A stretch of DNA of 64,000 nucleotides from Phyllostachys edulis (lineage: Eukaryota > Streptophyta > Magnoliopsida > Poales > Poaceae), in NCBI GenBank assembly GCA_036346405.1, contig CM070561.1:10152441-10216440 (forward strand), read 5' to 3'. Numbering within the stretch: position 1 is the first letter of the stretch; each line of letters starts with the position of its first letter. Below, one piece after another: positions 44,480-56,871 of this stretch. The notes below the pieces were generated by a model that worked only from the letters and a program-made list of their open reading frames with translations, searched no databases and was not told where the DNA came from. Made by a program: the position numbers and the translations under genes.

Positions 44480-44630
44480 TAAGCACCAAGAAGAATACAT
44501 GAATTCCAAAGTTAAACCTGTTGTCAAATAAGAGCCCCCTACATATGAATTTGAGAACTCGATTGCTTTTCTTGGTTCGAAGAAATTGCTGACGCTGGCT
44601 TGGAGAACAAAATTGGGAGGATATGGTCGA
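44480..44630. repeat. Right arm of the 150-bp inverted repeat
   Basis: It pairs with 42678-42827. On the minus strand one frame reads PPNFVLQASVSNFFEPRKAI and is open through the arm; the left arm is open in the matching frame. It could be a further MRL1 exon, but I cannot confirm this. Confidence 0.8.
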
Positions 44631-44639
44631 TGGTAGTGA

Positions 44640-47600
44640 AGGAGAAAACAGCTAGTTGGCTGTAGTTTTTTTTTAGCGAAGGATGATTTATGTGAATTAA
44701 CAATGGCTATCGTGTTTTAGGAATCCGATTTAATACGTTGCAGGTCTCAAATTGTGAGGCTAAAATTGTAAGCATCATGAAGAAGGAAAAATACATCAAG
44801 TTGTTACATTCAAATCAGGTATTCTAGCAAGAAGGTGCAAAGACAAATTTAATTTAGATCTACAGCATAAATTTATGCTAAACATGGCTGGTGAGAGGCT
44901 ATTAAATAACATATGTCCCAAAGAGGAAAAAAACAATTACAGAAGTAGACACGTGACGTTACTAACAAAAACACTAATGAAACTAATTACCTTAAACTTG
45001 TCCTTGTTGTTTTCTTAATGAAGGAACTATGTATTTTTGTCTTGGATCATAACCACAAAAAAAAAGGATTTTCAGCCTCAATCAGAAAGGTGAAAAAAAA
45101 CTGAGCTCCATAGCATATATGTCTGCTGAATATGACATGCGAGAGCGAGACCTTAGTAGGATAAAATGTTATCCAAAGATGATTGCCCAGAAGTTGTACC
45201 TGTTAGGAAAGATCAATAAGATGTAATATCTAAACAGGACATAATTCAGTAGCTGGCATCAAGGAGAAATAAAAGGTGTTTGTAAAATTAAATATATAGT
45301 GTAAAAGAGCGTGTGTTCAAGCAATTTCTTTCCACAGGAAAGGAAAGTCTTAGGTAATAAGTTTTGAATTCTACATGAGCAAGGAGAAATAACATGAAAA
45401 AACTAATGAAACTAATGACCTTAAACTTGTCTTTGTCATTTACTAAATCATGTACCTTTTTCTTGGCTCATAACGACACAAGGATTTTAAACATCAATTA
45501 GAAAGTCGCTTTAAAAAAACAAATGAGATGTACGTAGATGTGGTTGTTGTATGCGGGTGGCAAGGTTCTAGACGAACATACTTATTTTTTTTTGAAAATT
45601 AGGAGCTGACGTGTTATAGCACATAAGGAAAATCTGCGCAATAAAAAAGATGAATATGCAAAAAAAAAAACAATCCATATCTGTGTGAGAACTCATCATC
45701 CTTCGTTCTAACTTGATGTAAAATAATGTTAGAAACAGTGGACCGGTGTGAGAATTCACCATTCTCCACTATTTCTAGGCAAATTAAGTAGGGAAAAAAT
45801 ATAGGTCCTTTGCTTATACAAAGATAGGAATAGTGGAAATGTTGTGTGACAACTGGATCAATCATATCCATTTTTGACAACATTTTTAGATAGAATCCTC
45901 CTTCAAAGATCCACTGTGGCAAGTCTGTTTAGTAAGTGTAGTTGCAATGTTACGTTGTAGGAAAGGAAATGAACTAATCCCTTGAATATGTGATAATGGG
46001 TGTCAAAAAATGTATTATGAGAACATACCTCTTAGCTTGAAGGTTTTGTGGAGGGTTTGGAGTTGGTATGATAGGGATTTTAGGGTCTGACTCTTGGATC
46101 TCTTGTTCTGGATAGGAGATCTGTGTGAGCAATTGTTAGGGAGTATGAAATAATACTAAATTGGTGTATGAAAGACGATGTATAAAAGATGATGAAAGTC
46201 TCAAGATTGAAGCAGGTCTAAATGCAAGTTACATGTTTTCTTCTGCTGCTACTGTAAGAGTTTTTTTTTCTATACATGATGGGATTTAGTTGATGGTGAG
46301 GTATCATATAGAGGAAAAAGAGGAAAAAACGGCGTGTAAGGTGAGGAATGGTAGCAAGAAAAGAAATAAAGATTAGTGGGGTAATGCATCTCGAACAATG
46401 CAGTTCTATTTTGTTCTAGGAAGTAACTGAGCTACAGCAGATACAAAGCAAAATAAAGCAATGGGTAAGTAGTCAATAGGAAGAATATGCCGCATCAATG
46501 GCGGGATTAATCTCTTTAATGGTGTAAGTAATTGTAGCACTGAGTAAGCACTAAATACTAAAAAGAGGTCGCTGGGATGGTTGTATTAATCTCTTTAATG
46601 ACGAAAGTAAAAATACGTATGTACGTCACGTATGGCACTAATGGGAAAAACTTAGGGAAAGCAAAGAGTTTAGAGGCCTAATAGAATATTGCTATTATGT
46701 GTAGTTATGTAAATATTTATGGAGCAGTTAACTATAAGGGCACATGATCCTTGTTCTATGCTAGAGAGCAGCGTATGTATAGGAAACATAGTAACAAATA
46801 GAGAAACGTTATGTATACACGGATGGAAAAAAGTTAGGGAAAGCAAAGAGCTTAGAGACCTAATAGAATGTTGCTGCTAGATGTAATTATGTATATTCCT
46901 TGCTAAAGCGGACCCTGGTCAGTGAATTTTCCCATACCATTCTAGTTTAATTTATAGCTTTTGATTGTTTTCTGTTTAGTTTTTTAGTGTAAACATGCTA
47001 AACATACATGACTTGAGGTAAATGAACATGCACATTGTCAAGGTGTAGTAGCTCATTGAACTCGATTTCTTCCATCAATGCTCACTTCCTAACTACGATT
47101 CTTTCCAGAAATGTTTACTTGCCTGTGAATTAACCTCAAAACAAAAGGCAGCTCACAAAGAAGTAGCAGCCATAGGTAGCTCCAGCCAGCCGAGAGTACG
47201 ACAAACCTGCAAAAAAAAACAGAAAACACCAAGAGAGAATACCATGGTAAGGAAGAAGTAAACATAGGATTTTCAGCTGAAATCTGTATTCTAAAAACAA
47301 ACAATGCAAAGCAAACGGGTATGACAAACAATCACCTTGACATCATTCCTTCTTAGAGCTTCCCCATAGTTTCTCTACAAGCTAGCTATGACTGCAAAAC
47401 AAAAGAGAGAGGGCCTATTATACCTACGCATTCATGATCCACAGAACCTACCAACAGTGATAAAATGATTAAAAGTGCTTGAAGAATGAACCATCGGTTT
47501 GTCGCTTAAACATGGCAAGTGGAACAGAGCTACTGTCTAGATTGCTCTAAGAAGCAAGACAAATTGCACTCATAAAGTATATAATATTTAAGCATGATTA

Positions 47601-47950
47601 AGAGCATGAAGCAACAGCCAAAGCTGGTAGGTTGACTTCTTGAGTAAACTAAGCCAAGCATATGTGAAAAGCAAGATGAAAAGAAAGCTGATGAGGGGGG
47701 AGTTAAAGCACACGACAATTCTAACTCTGTTGACATAGTATACAATTCTGGATGAGGACCATGTGGTGGACCAATGTCATTCATATTTAGCACTTAGCAG
47801 CCAGTGCCACTGCTTTGCAAAAACTAAATCTAGACCAAGCTGGTATATTTAACAGAAAGATTCTCCATGCTTCCATTACAAACAGAATGTACATCAATTT
47901 AGGAAATCCCATAAACTCCGGAGAGAGCTGAAAAAAAATCATCACCGCAC
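44640..47950. other. AT-rich region, possible further MRL1-like exons
   Basis: Mostly featureless. On the minus strand 46119-46029 looks exon-like: TTGCTCACACAG/ATCTCCTATCC to GCTAAGAG/GTATGTT, encoding SYPEQEIQESDPKIPIIPTP without stops. A short piece at about 45205-45150 (CTAACAG/GTACAACTTCTGG) has the same look. At 47209-47137 a good acceptor (TTTTTTTGCAG/GTTTGTC) precedes VVLSAGWSYLWLLLLCELPF. These may be upstream exons of the MRL1-like gene or chance. The frames at 45568-45922 show no family. Confidence 0.3.
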
Positions 47951-47999
47951 ATCGAATTAAGCTACTAAATTAAGCAGCTTGTTGTGTGCTGCAACATAC

Positions 48000-49133
48000 A
48001 CCAACAACAGAGGAACGAACAGTAGCAACTGACCACGAGCGCGAGGAGAGATAGTAGGAGCTACAGAAGAAGATCCATGAGGCAATCGTAGCACGAACAC
48101 GGGAGGCGCACTGGACACAAAGAGGATCGAAATGCGGTAAAGGAAGATGCATCTGGGGGAGGGAATTGGAGCACAGACAAAAGGAAGGACCATGAGCGCG
48201 AGGAGACAGTCGGAGCTGCAGAAGGGGGTCTATGTGGCAACTGTAGAACGACCACGGGAGGTGAACTGGACACGGAGAGGGTCGAAACACGGCAAAGGAA
48301 GATGAATCTGGGGGAAGGGGAGCGTACCGCAGACCAAGTAAGACGAATCTGGGGGAGGGAACACCAACAGAAAGCACAACCCTGTACACACAAACAAAGC
48401 AACACAATGAGACGCTACGAAGAGATGTACCGACAAAATCATCCACTGCGCGTCGCAACAAGGGAGCCTAGGGAGGAAGCGAGCCGCGCGAGCAGACCCA
48501 TGGTGTGGCCAGTCTGTGGTGCAGAAAGGGGCCCAAAGAAAGAAGGGCTGCTGAGGGGAACCGAGAGGGGAGGAAGTGTCGGCGCAGGGAGGCTGGGACG
48601 ACGCATGGGGAGGAGGAAGAGGGAGGGAGCAGCGGAGGTAGCGGAGAGAGGCGACGGAGAAGGAAGAAGAAGGAAACAGGTGGTGGAGAGGGAAAGCAGT
48701 GAGCGCCGTTCTCGATCCGACGAAGGGTGGTGGCGAGTTTGACCCTCCAACGCGACCGGCGGGGGCGGCGAAGGGTTGAAGGGGAGGAGAGGGCGGTGCG
48801 GCCGACACGGGCGAAGGGGAGGGGGTAGCGGGGGCGGCGCGTGTTGAGAGGATGAGGGGAGCTGCGAGGGCCCGATGGAGAGGAAGGGATAGGAGGAAAG
48901 GAACCGAGAATCTTCCACACGGTGGTCGAGGAGAGAGCAGACGTAGGGGAAGGAACGGGAAGACTCTTGAGGACCGCGAGGCAACGGCCTTCGCCGCGCT
49001 CCGCTTTTCGCCGCTGCAAGCAGAGAATGCTTCGATCAGCGTCTGGGCGCGGAGTGGATCAATCGGAGGGCTGACGCTTCACGGGCGGCGTGGCCGGAGC
49101 GTCCGCTCGCGCTTTCCTTCAGTTGTTAAATAG
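48000..49133 (-). other. GC-rich region, possible 5' end of a minus-strand gene
   Basis: The stretch has many CG dinucleotides and long minus-strand frames rich in Pro, Ser and Arg (for example 49019-48468 and 48808-48230) that overlap in three frames. Such composition is common in grass promoters and first exons, and no protein motif is present. It lies upstream of the MRL1-like exons and could be their original promoter side, which is speculation. Confidence 0.3.
48031..48345. repeat. 157-bp imperfect tandem duplication
   Basis: GACCACGAGCGCGAGGAGA...GATGCATCTGGGGGAGGG is repeated as GACCATGAGCGCGAGGAGA...GATGAATCTGGGGGAAGG from 48188. A third partial echo (GACGAATCTGGGGGAGGG) follows near 48340. 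Confidence 0.75.
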
Positions 49134-49139
49134 GTTAAT

Positions 49140-51150
49140 ACATGCCCCATGTTACATAAAGGACCTCGAAAAAATAAAATAAAAAGGGAAAATGGACTAA
49201 TACTGTTTAGGGTTTAACTGACGTGCATCAGCATATCCCTGCAATAAGGCATAAGCTAGTCTTGGTCTGCTGACTGAACGATGTCCACCTCAGCAAAATA
49301 CAGAATGAAATACGGCCCGGTCCAGTAGAATGGGGCCGATGGGCTGTACTAGGCTCGGACCAGCGTGCAGCTGGAGCAAATTGTCAAGTGACCTTGGGAG
49401 CCGCGGCGGCTATGAACCCTCCCTTATCGCCGGCCGTAACTCCGTCGGTCCGCCGCCGACTGGTTAGTCAGGAGTAGTAAGGATCTGTTTCTGTTCCATA
49501 CATCAAAAGTAAACCATAATGTTAGCCCGCATGTACAATAAGTTTAAAGTGAACAGCATGTATAATGCAATACTTGCAGGTTGATGACACCTTGTAGTAC
49601 CACTATCACAACTCAGGGGAGGGAACAGAAAAACAAACAGAATGATATCCCACGGCAAGGGTTGACTTCCAGCCTTCCAAAATACTTCCTGAAGCTCTGC
49701 TCAAACATTGTTCAAGATTACCGAAACATCAGGACCTGGAAACAATTTTAGCTCAGATTACCAGATAATTGAATAGGAGTAGCAATAGTTGTGCTGTCTA
49801 TTTCAGAAACAGTAGCATAGCATGCTCTGAACTCTGGCACTTAAATGAAAAAATCTGCTGTTTCCATATGATCTTGAGTTTAGTTTGCAGATAAAACACC
49901 ATTCCATACCGAAAAAACAATCACAAAAAGTAAGAAAAGAGAACCTGGTGTCAATTCCTAAGACCTTGAAATACAACTATATGTGAATCGATTAAACACT
50001 ATGAACGATGGGGGCGGTTTTGGTGCGGCTTTCTTGGGTGGGCCAGAATAAGGAAGAAAAGAAACATGTGCTACAAATTATCTGCTCTTTCATGGCTACA
50101 AAGTTTTGTTAAACAGTATGTTAGTTAGAGATAATCTTCAACTAATTGAGTAGATAAGATTCTTTAAATCTTCCTGTTGTATTGTTGAGCCTTTTTCGGT
50201 TTTGTAATAGTGCCGTCCGGCACGTTGCTATTGTTGAGCCTTTTTCGGTTTTGTAACAATGCCGTCCGGCACATTGCTATATAACAGAGTCCACATCAAC
50301 TCGTTTCGTTGCACGTTGCCAAACTATTCCATCTAGCCTTCCTGCGTTCTCACAAGTTTCAGCTCTTTCACTTCAACAACGATGAACTCAAGATCGATCT
50401 AATCCTCCGAAGAAAAACATGAACTAGCCGCGCGTAGCATATCCCATCTATTTTGTGACCACCAGTGCTAAGCACAGCTTCAAACTGACCACTAGCACTG
50501 CAAAAACAGACCACTTCATCTAAGATGCTACTGACAGTCATTCGGATCATATATAGCCACTGATCATGCTACATTAATTCCCTTGGATCATATATAGCCA
50601 CTGGTCATGCTACATTAATTCCAGTAACCAAATTTATGCGGTGGCCTAGATTTTCCCAGATCTAACAAACTACAAACATGGACATGGCTACCACCGGCTG
50701 ATACCGCTGCCGGATACGGAGACAGAAATTAATCACCATGCTTTGCTTAAAGTCGCAAATTTGTTGGCTTAGTTGGGGTGGAATAATTCTGACAATGCCA
50801 TGTTGCCATCTGATGTTGAAGCCATTTATTCCCTGCTCTGTACACTGGTCCCCACGCACGCCATGCGCATGTTCGATGAGATGTTTGATGTAGGAGATGC
50901 CGAGCCTGGCGATCCATCTTTCAGCGCATTTCTAACAACGCAAAGTAGTTGCGCATGTCCATCGACATAAAGTGAACATGATATTGCGTTCGGAAAAAAA
51001 CAATGAACATAATGTGATGCTGTGAGTGTTTAGATGTGGGGAGACCCCAGATTAACCAGGAATCCCGTATTCACGCAACTGTCTAGGATTTCAGTTGTGC
51101 ACAGAATGACACAGAAACATGAACTTCGATTAAACAGTAGACTTATTACA
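49140..51150. other. Intergenic region with two short tandem repeats
   Basis: No gene is recognised. TTGTTGAGCCTTTTTCGGTTTTG with GCCGTCCGGCAC is repeated with a 49-bp period at 50181-50279. GGATCATATATAGCCACTG with CATGCTACATTAATTCC is repeated with a 41-bp period at 50544-50625. Frames at 50773-50970 (plus) and 50662-50859 (minus) lack family features. Confidence 0.5.
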
Positions 51151-51154
51151 TATG

Positions 51155-54100
51155 TGTAACATCCCAATTTTTAGGGTTTCAAAAATATTTTTGTGCAGTT
51201 TAGGTTCCTGAAAAACTTCACCAATCTTCCTTGCATTAATAAAAGCTTAATTATGAATTTATGAAATTAAAACAATTTAATATGATTAATGAAAACTTCG
51301 ATTAATAAAAAAATAGTGTTAGTTGGGTTCTTTGTGTTCCGAGATATTTTCTTGAATTTTTCGAGTTTATTTGAATTTCCAGCCTTTTCTTTAATCCGGA
51401 AATCAATTTCTATTTCCATTATATTTGTGGGCCGAATTGGCTCGGCCCATTTCTCTTTTCTCTCTCTCCACCCGGCCTGTCCTAGCTTGGCGCCCTGTCT
51501 CGCCGCTTCACTGCCCCGCTTCAGCCTCGCCTCGCCACCCGGCCCACTTCCTTTCTCCACCGCCCCTAGCCCAATAGCCGCCATCGTCACCAGCCTAGCC
51601 TGCTTGCTGCAAACCCTAGAGTCGCCCGAACTCCACCTACCAGCCGCTGCCACCGTCGTCGCCCTTGGCTTCCGCGCCACGGACGCCTCCCGAGGCTATA
51701 AAAGCCCCAGGGATCCTCGATTCACGCCCCCCTCATTGCGACGCCTCTGCTTCCCTAGCTACCATTGCCAGAAGCACCTCCGTGCTCCGCTGCCTCGGTC
51801 AACTTCTCCAAGCCCGACTCCGCCCGTGCCTTGCCGTTCTCTGTCGTGGAAGCTCCTCAAGTCGTTGCTACCACGCCATTGGCTTCGCCTCGTCCTCCTC
51901 TGTCGATTGTGCCCACTCATCGGAGTCCCCGTGCACTGCATTGTCGTTGCCAACTCCATCTTCCTTGCCTCAGGCAGTGCTCCGCCCCACCAAAATGTTG
52001 CTGTCACATTCCCCATCGCCTTGGTGAGTCTTTCTTGTTTTCACTCACGTCATCTTGTGTTTTAGCTTCTGATCTACCCCTGTCTATTCGATTTCTTTAA
52101 TCCCCAACCACCTACTTTGTCTTAGGTCGTGCGCCTTTGCCGTCGGATTCCGTCGCCACCTGTGAGCCTCTACTTCACCTTCACCTTCCCCGCTCGGCGT
52201 TCTATCCCGTGCTCCTTTCCCCTTCTCCAGAGCATCGCTGGAACCACCATAGCCGAGCCTATGCGGCTGCCTTCAGCTCGCCGCCAGTCAGCCCTGACGA
52301 CCTTCGGACTCCATGCCCATGTCATCTTGATTATCGTCGCCTCCTCTTCGTGTTGCACCCCTCCTTTTCCTCCGTCGTGGCCGCTACCACTGCCGACCAC
52401 CTCGGACCCGAGCGTCGCCGTTCACGCTAGAGCCACATCGTCGCCTCATCAGCGCCACCTCACCTCCCACGTGATGTGTCCGCCTCGTCAGAAACACATG
52501 GTAGCCACGCTGCCGCCATGTCATCACCACGTGTAGCCCGCATCACCCGCCGCCGATCCGACTCGTTAGTGACACGTGTGTCCTTGACAATCGGGCCCCA
52601 TGTGTCATCCACCCAATCCAAACCCTAGACCCAATTATCTCTCACTTACATGCGGACCCTGCATGTTAGGTCAACCCCAGCGGCTTGAGCTCGGTCCACC
52701 ATGGACTAGGCCGACTACGTGGACAAGGTCCATAGACTAGTGGCCCACATGTCAGCCTCTAAGTTTTTTCCTGAATTTCTTTTAATTCCCGAAAATCTTT
52801 TTTTTATTCAGTGGGTCCCACATGTCATCCTCTCAGCTATTTTTCCAAAATTCCCAAAACAAAGATTCCGAGAATATTTCCTCGGCCCCATCTGTTAGTT
52901 ACTCAGACTCCGCCCCGCCCTCCTTTTTACTAATTTTCCTTCTCGGTAAAACTTCCGAGAGCTAGTTCCTTCACATACGAACTCCGATCGAGCCCATTCA
53001 AGTTTTTAAATTTATCTAATATCAAGCCCTACCTTCCAGTACCATTCAATTTCAATTTGGAGTTTATTTTAACTGTATTTTTTTAACTTTTTTGTTTTTG
53101 CACTTTTCTCTCGTTAAACGTTGACGTTCTAGAATCGTTGGAAGGAGCTGAAGGTCAAGGAAGTCGAAGATCGAGGACAACCAACAACAGTGTAGCTATA
53201 GCAAGGCATATTACACCCATTTTTACAAAATTACTTTGATTGAAATTATTGCATGCTAATTTAAGTATAAAATGTTTTACTATCTTGGGATTAGCTATGC
53301 AACTTATTTGATTATGCCTACCTTGTGAATTGTATTTCCATGATCAATTGTCACCTTAGGCTCGATACTTATTAGTTGGTCTATAACGTAGAACCAATAT
53401 GGGTTGGTTTAGACACGATTAGTATGCTTAGCCATGCAACGGACATTGATATAATTTTAATGGCAAATTCATACTTGACTAAGTGATTATGGAGTATCTT
53501 TGTGATAATTGGTATGATATGTGTTGTCACTCATTGGAAGCATGTGTTGCACTTTAATCAACTAGGTGTGAATATGTTTAGATTGGGGGTGAGTGGAAGA
53601 ACTAAGTGAAATGGTGGCTTTGTGATTGTGATATTTGTGAATAGGTGTAGTAAATTGGTAGTCTCGTCCTGACTGAATTAAGGACTTAACTTTGTGCACA
53701 ATTGAACTGGGCTATACAGTACGATCACATGCCTGGAATGGGACAGACCTAGCTCAGTAAGTTATGGAGTCTCAATAGTGGCTGCCTCAGGCAGTAGGTT
53801 AGCTCCGTGAATGGGTGGAGATGTGGAGTCATGTATTGAGCCACATTTATGGATGGTTTACATATCCAATAGTGCGCTCTGGTTCAATGTCTGTGTGACA
53901 CCAGGCTACCGGATAAAGCTTGCTAGGAGGGTCAAGTGTTGAGACGAAGTTGCATAAAGGCTTTGTTGTGATCCTCTCTGATCAAGTTGATTGCATCTTG
54001 TGGATAAAGTGTACAACCTCTGCAGAGTGTTAACAATCTATTCGAATAGCCGCGTCTATGGTCATGGACATGCTTAGGGCCGATTTCACACGAGTGGTAG

Positions 54101-54759
54101 ACTTTACAAAACAAAACTGGAAGAGACAGCTATGGGAATAAACTGATACATCTGTGTGAATGAATTGGTTTAGGCTTGGTGAGCTTTGTGATTAAACTCT
54201 TGTTTACTTATTATAAATATTGTTATTTGTTTTCAATCTGTTATTCATATTCAATTACAAATGTTTGCTTTATGCAAAATAACCATTGTAGCCATATACT
54301 TTGGAATAAGTCATCATCTATACTTGCATTCTATGGTACAACTTGTTGAGTACTCCATGTACCCACTCTTGCTATAAACAATGTTGCTTATTTGTTGAAC
54401 ACTACATGAGTTCATCGTTGGTCAACAAGAACTGCTTCAAGGATCGTGGAGAACTAGGTCGCATTACCCTAGTCGGTTGCCTGCTAGCATATGGATGGAC
54501 TACACTGAGGTTATTTCGTTTCCTTCCACTGCAATTTATTTGAGATATTTGTCTTCTGAGGCATTAATTGTAAGCTTCGACCATAAGGTCGTTACTCTGA
54601 TAATTATTGTTAATTGCATATTTCTTAATCACTTTTTCATATGGAATGGTGTTTCGTCGATGTTGCCACTGTGTGCACTGCCGTAATCCTGGACTAGTGC
54701 AGTATACACAGAGAAACTAGGTTTTGCTTAATCATCCACACCATATAGTGGACTATAGT
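51155..54759 (+). mobile_element. LTR-type remnant with TGTAACATCCC start
   Basis: TGTAACATCCCAATTTTTAGGG at 51155 is the typical start of a Tekay-like gypsy LTR. A TATA box (CTATAAAAGCC, about 51695), a GC-rich transcribed part, the phrase CCCACATGTCA and a T-rich second half follow the plan of such LTRs. I do not find a matching end, primer site or gag, and the candidate duplication ATATG (51150-51154) has no partner that I can see. It is a solo LTR that has lost its end, or a truncated element. The 258-codon frame at 51289-52065 lies within it and is not a gene. Confidence 0.5.
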
Positions 54760-55000
54760 TAGGGATGGCAATGGGGCCAAGATGTCCCAGGGGACTTGCT
54801 TGCGCCCCCGTAGGGCCTAATGGGGGCCAATCCTCCCCCATCCTCGTGGGGACTGAAAAAATAGGACAAATATGAATATAAAAATAATAATGTGACTTTA
54901 TTAATTAATTCATAAGTATTTAGGTATGTTTTTTTATTCAAAATATAACTTCAAAATTTTTATCCTAATATATATATTCAAGTTTTAGTCCAAATATGTA

Positions 55001-55066
<66 letters not shown>

Positions 55067-55239
55067 ATGTATTTTAATTTTACTAGGTCCCCACAGGATG
55101 TCGTGGGGGAGGTCGACCTTGCCCTGCTACGCTAGTGGAGGCCTATCCCGTCCCCAGTGGGGGAGTTCGCCCCCGCCCCCGCCCCCATGAGGAATATCCT
55201 CATGGGTCCCCTCCCCCGCATGGGGAATTGTCATCCCTA
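54760..55239. mobile_element. hAT-like MITE
   Basis: It starts TAGGGATGGCAATGGGG and ends with the complement of TAGGGATGACAATTCCCC, the usual end type of hAT elements. The flanks ACTATAGT (54752-54759) and ATTGTAGT (55240-55247) match in six of eight positions, as an old 8-bp duplication would. GC-rich subterminal blocks enclose an AT-rich centre. No transposase. Confidence 0.75.
55006..55066. repeat. CA/TA compound microsatellite
   Basis: An uninterrupted CA run passes into a TA run inside the hAT-like MITE. Confidence 0.95.
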
Positions 55240-55247
55240 ATTGTAGT

Positions 55248-55760
55248 AATCATCTTCATAGTATTCACCTTCTTTGGCCTCCATGTAGTATGAAGTTGAC
55301 ACAACAAGGGTGAGTACTTTCGGTACTCAGCATGCCATGTGGGAAATGAATTATAGATGCATGATAAACAACAAGAGTTGGGCTTTATGGTTACCTCTTT
55401 CTTAACCGTACTTGTTAAGCAATAGCAATTACATGTATATTAACTTGTAAAATAAGTATTTCAAGAGTTGATTTAACTTGGCAGGAATGACTCCAGCAGG
55501 TAAGCTCATCAACAATAATTCAAAGGCTACTTATGCCAACATATTGGTTTCACCTATAGACACAGCTTTATTTACCGGAAGCACAATGTGTTCTAATACT
55601 TTATGACTATGTAGCGTCTACCTAGTTTTACCCGCACGATACCCTAGTTAGCTAGGCTATGGATACCAAGGTGTTCTCTGGTGGTCTCAACAATCAGGGA
55701 TCACTTAGTGACTGCCACACATGAGGCAGCATGTCACCCACACATTCCACACGAGGGATC
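55248..55760. other. Unassigned flank of the CACTA element
   Basis: It continues LTR-like T-rich sequence (GAGTACTTTCGGTACTCAGCATGCC near 55313) and then unknown DNA. No gene is seen. Confidence 0.4.
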
Positions 55761-55763
55761 ACT

Positions 55764-55777
55764 CACTACTACAGAAC
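55764..55777 (+). repeat. CACTA 5' terminal inverted repeat
   Basis: CACTACTACAGAAC is the grass CACTA end. Confidence 0.85.
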
Positions 55778-55834
55778 AGACCTTTGGTCGAAGCGCCAAA
55801 TGGGCAATAGTCTCGGAGAAAATTGCGTCCGGGA

Positions 55835-56070
55835 CCAAAGATCTTTAGTCGGTTGGTAACACCAACGGGACTAAAAGTCCCTCGCCCAACGGCTGGTGGC
55901 GAGCTCGGTGGCGAGCTTTTAGTCGGTTGGTGTTACCAACCGACTAATGTCAACCTTTAGTCGGTTGGTACTACAATCCGGGACTAAATCTTTAGTCCGG
56001 ATTGTAGTACCAACCTGGACTAAGGTTGGCATTAGTCCCGGTTGGTAACACCAACCGACTAAATGTCCTT
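55835..56070. repeat. CACTA subterminal repeats, left
   Basis: TTTAGTCGGTTGGT and its complement ACCAACCGACTAAA, with variants such as TTTAGTCCGGATTG, occur at least seven times in both orientations. These are the expected binding sites of the element's accessory protein. Confidence 0.85.
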
Positions 56071-56871
56071 CTATTTAAACTCACCTTGGCGTTAAATCAC
56101 AGAGCCGGAACGCCGTTGTCGCCATGGCCGGGACACGCTTGCGCCATTGCCACCACCGCCGAGCTGCTCATTCACTCAACCGTATTCACCGGCGTGTTCA
56201 TGTAAGCTCCTGATGCTAACCCTGCCGTCCATTATGAAAAATATGAAATGTGAAATTTGAATAATTTTTATATGTTATAAAATTGCCAATTAATTCATAA
56301 ATGGAACTTTCATGATTTTTGTAGGCCACAATAAATTTCCAAAAATCATGAAATTTGTTTTTCCACTAAGTTACACTGTGAACAGTCCATATAAAAATTT
56401 TAAGACTATTTGGACAAAGTTGAATTTATACCTATTTTATGCTTATTTATTTAATTATTATTCCATGAATTTTGTAGGCTAAATTAATGATCCAAAAATT
56501 CTGAAAATTGTTTTGCCATCTAATTAGGCTATGAACTATCTGTACAAAAATTTTGGGATCAATCTGAAGACTTTTATTTTTCACCTTATTTAATAATTAT
56601 TTAAATAAATGAAAAATGACTTTTACATGTGTTAGTTAGGTTAAGCTTTGAGGGTGTTTGATGAGATAAGTCTTATCTTATCAGATCCAACCTCTTGGGT
56701 AAAAATAATAAATATTAATTTTGTTTTAATAAATAAGTTTAATATTTAATTATTAAGTAATTAGTTAATCTCTTAATTAGCTTAATCACTTAGTTATTGT
56801 TTGCCTTTTGGATTGATTGTTGACTTAGTAATTATGTGATATGCACCAAGCACGGAGAAACCAGGGTTATA

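Noticed and set aside
42680..44633. A Pack-type DNA transposon with 150-bp TIRs carrying MCM4
   Set aside because: The right arm lies beyond two native MRL1-like exons, and the true insert borders are the 21-bp repeats, so the arms are not transposon ends.
48230..49019. Several overlapping Pro/Ser/Arg-rich minus-strand frames up to 192 codons
   Set aside because: Three frames are open at once because of base composition; none has a motif or splice context that singles it out.
51289..52065. 258-codon open frame
   Set aside because: It lies within the GC-rich part of an LTR-type sequence, spans its TATA box and has no recognisable domain.
55006..55066. Origin or regulatory function for the CA/TA tract
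   Set aside because: It is an ordinary compound microsatellite in a MITE.
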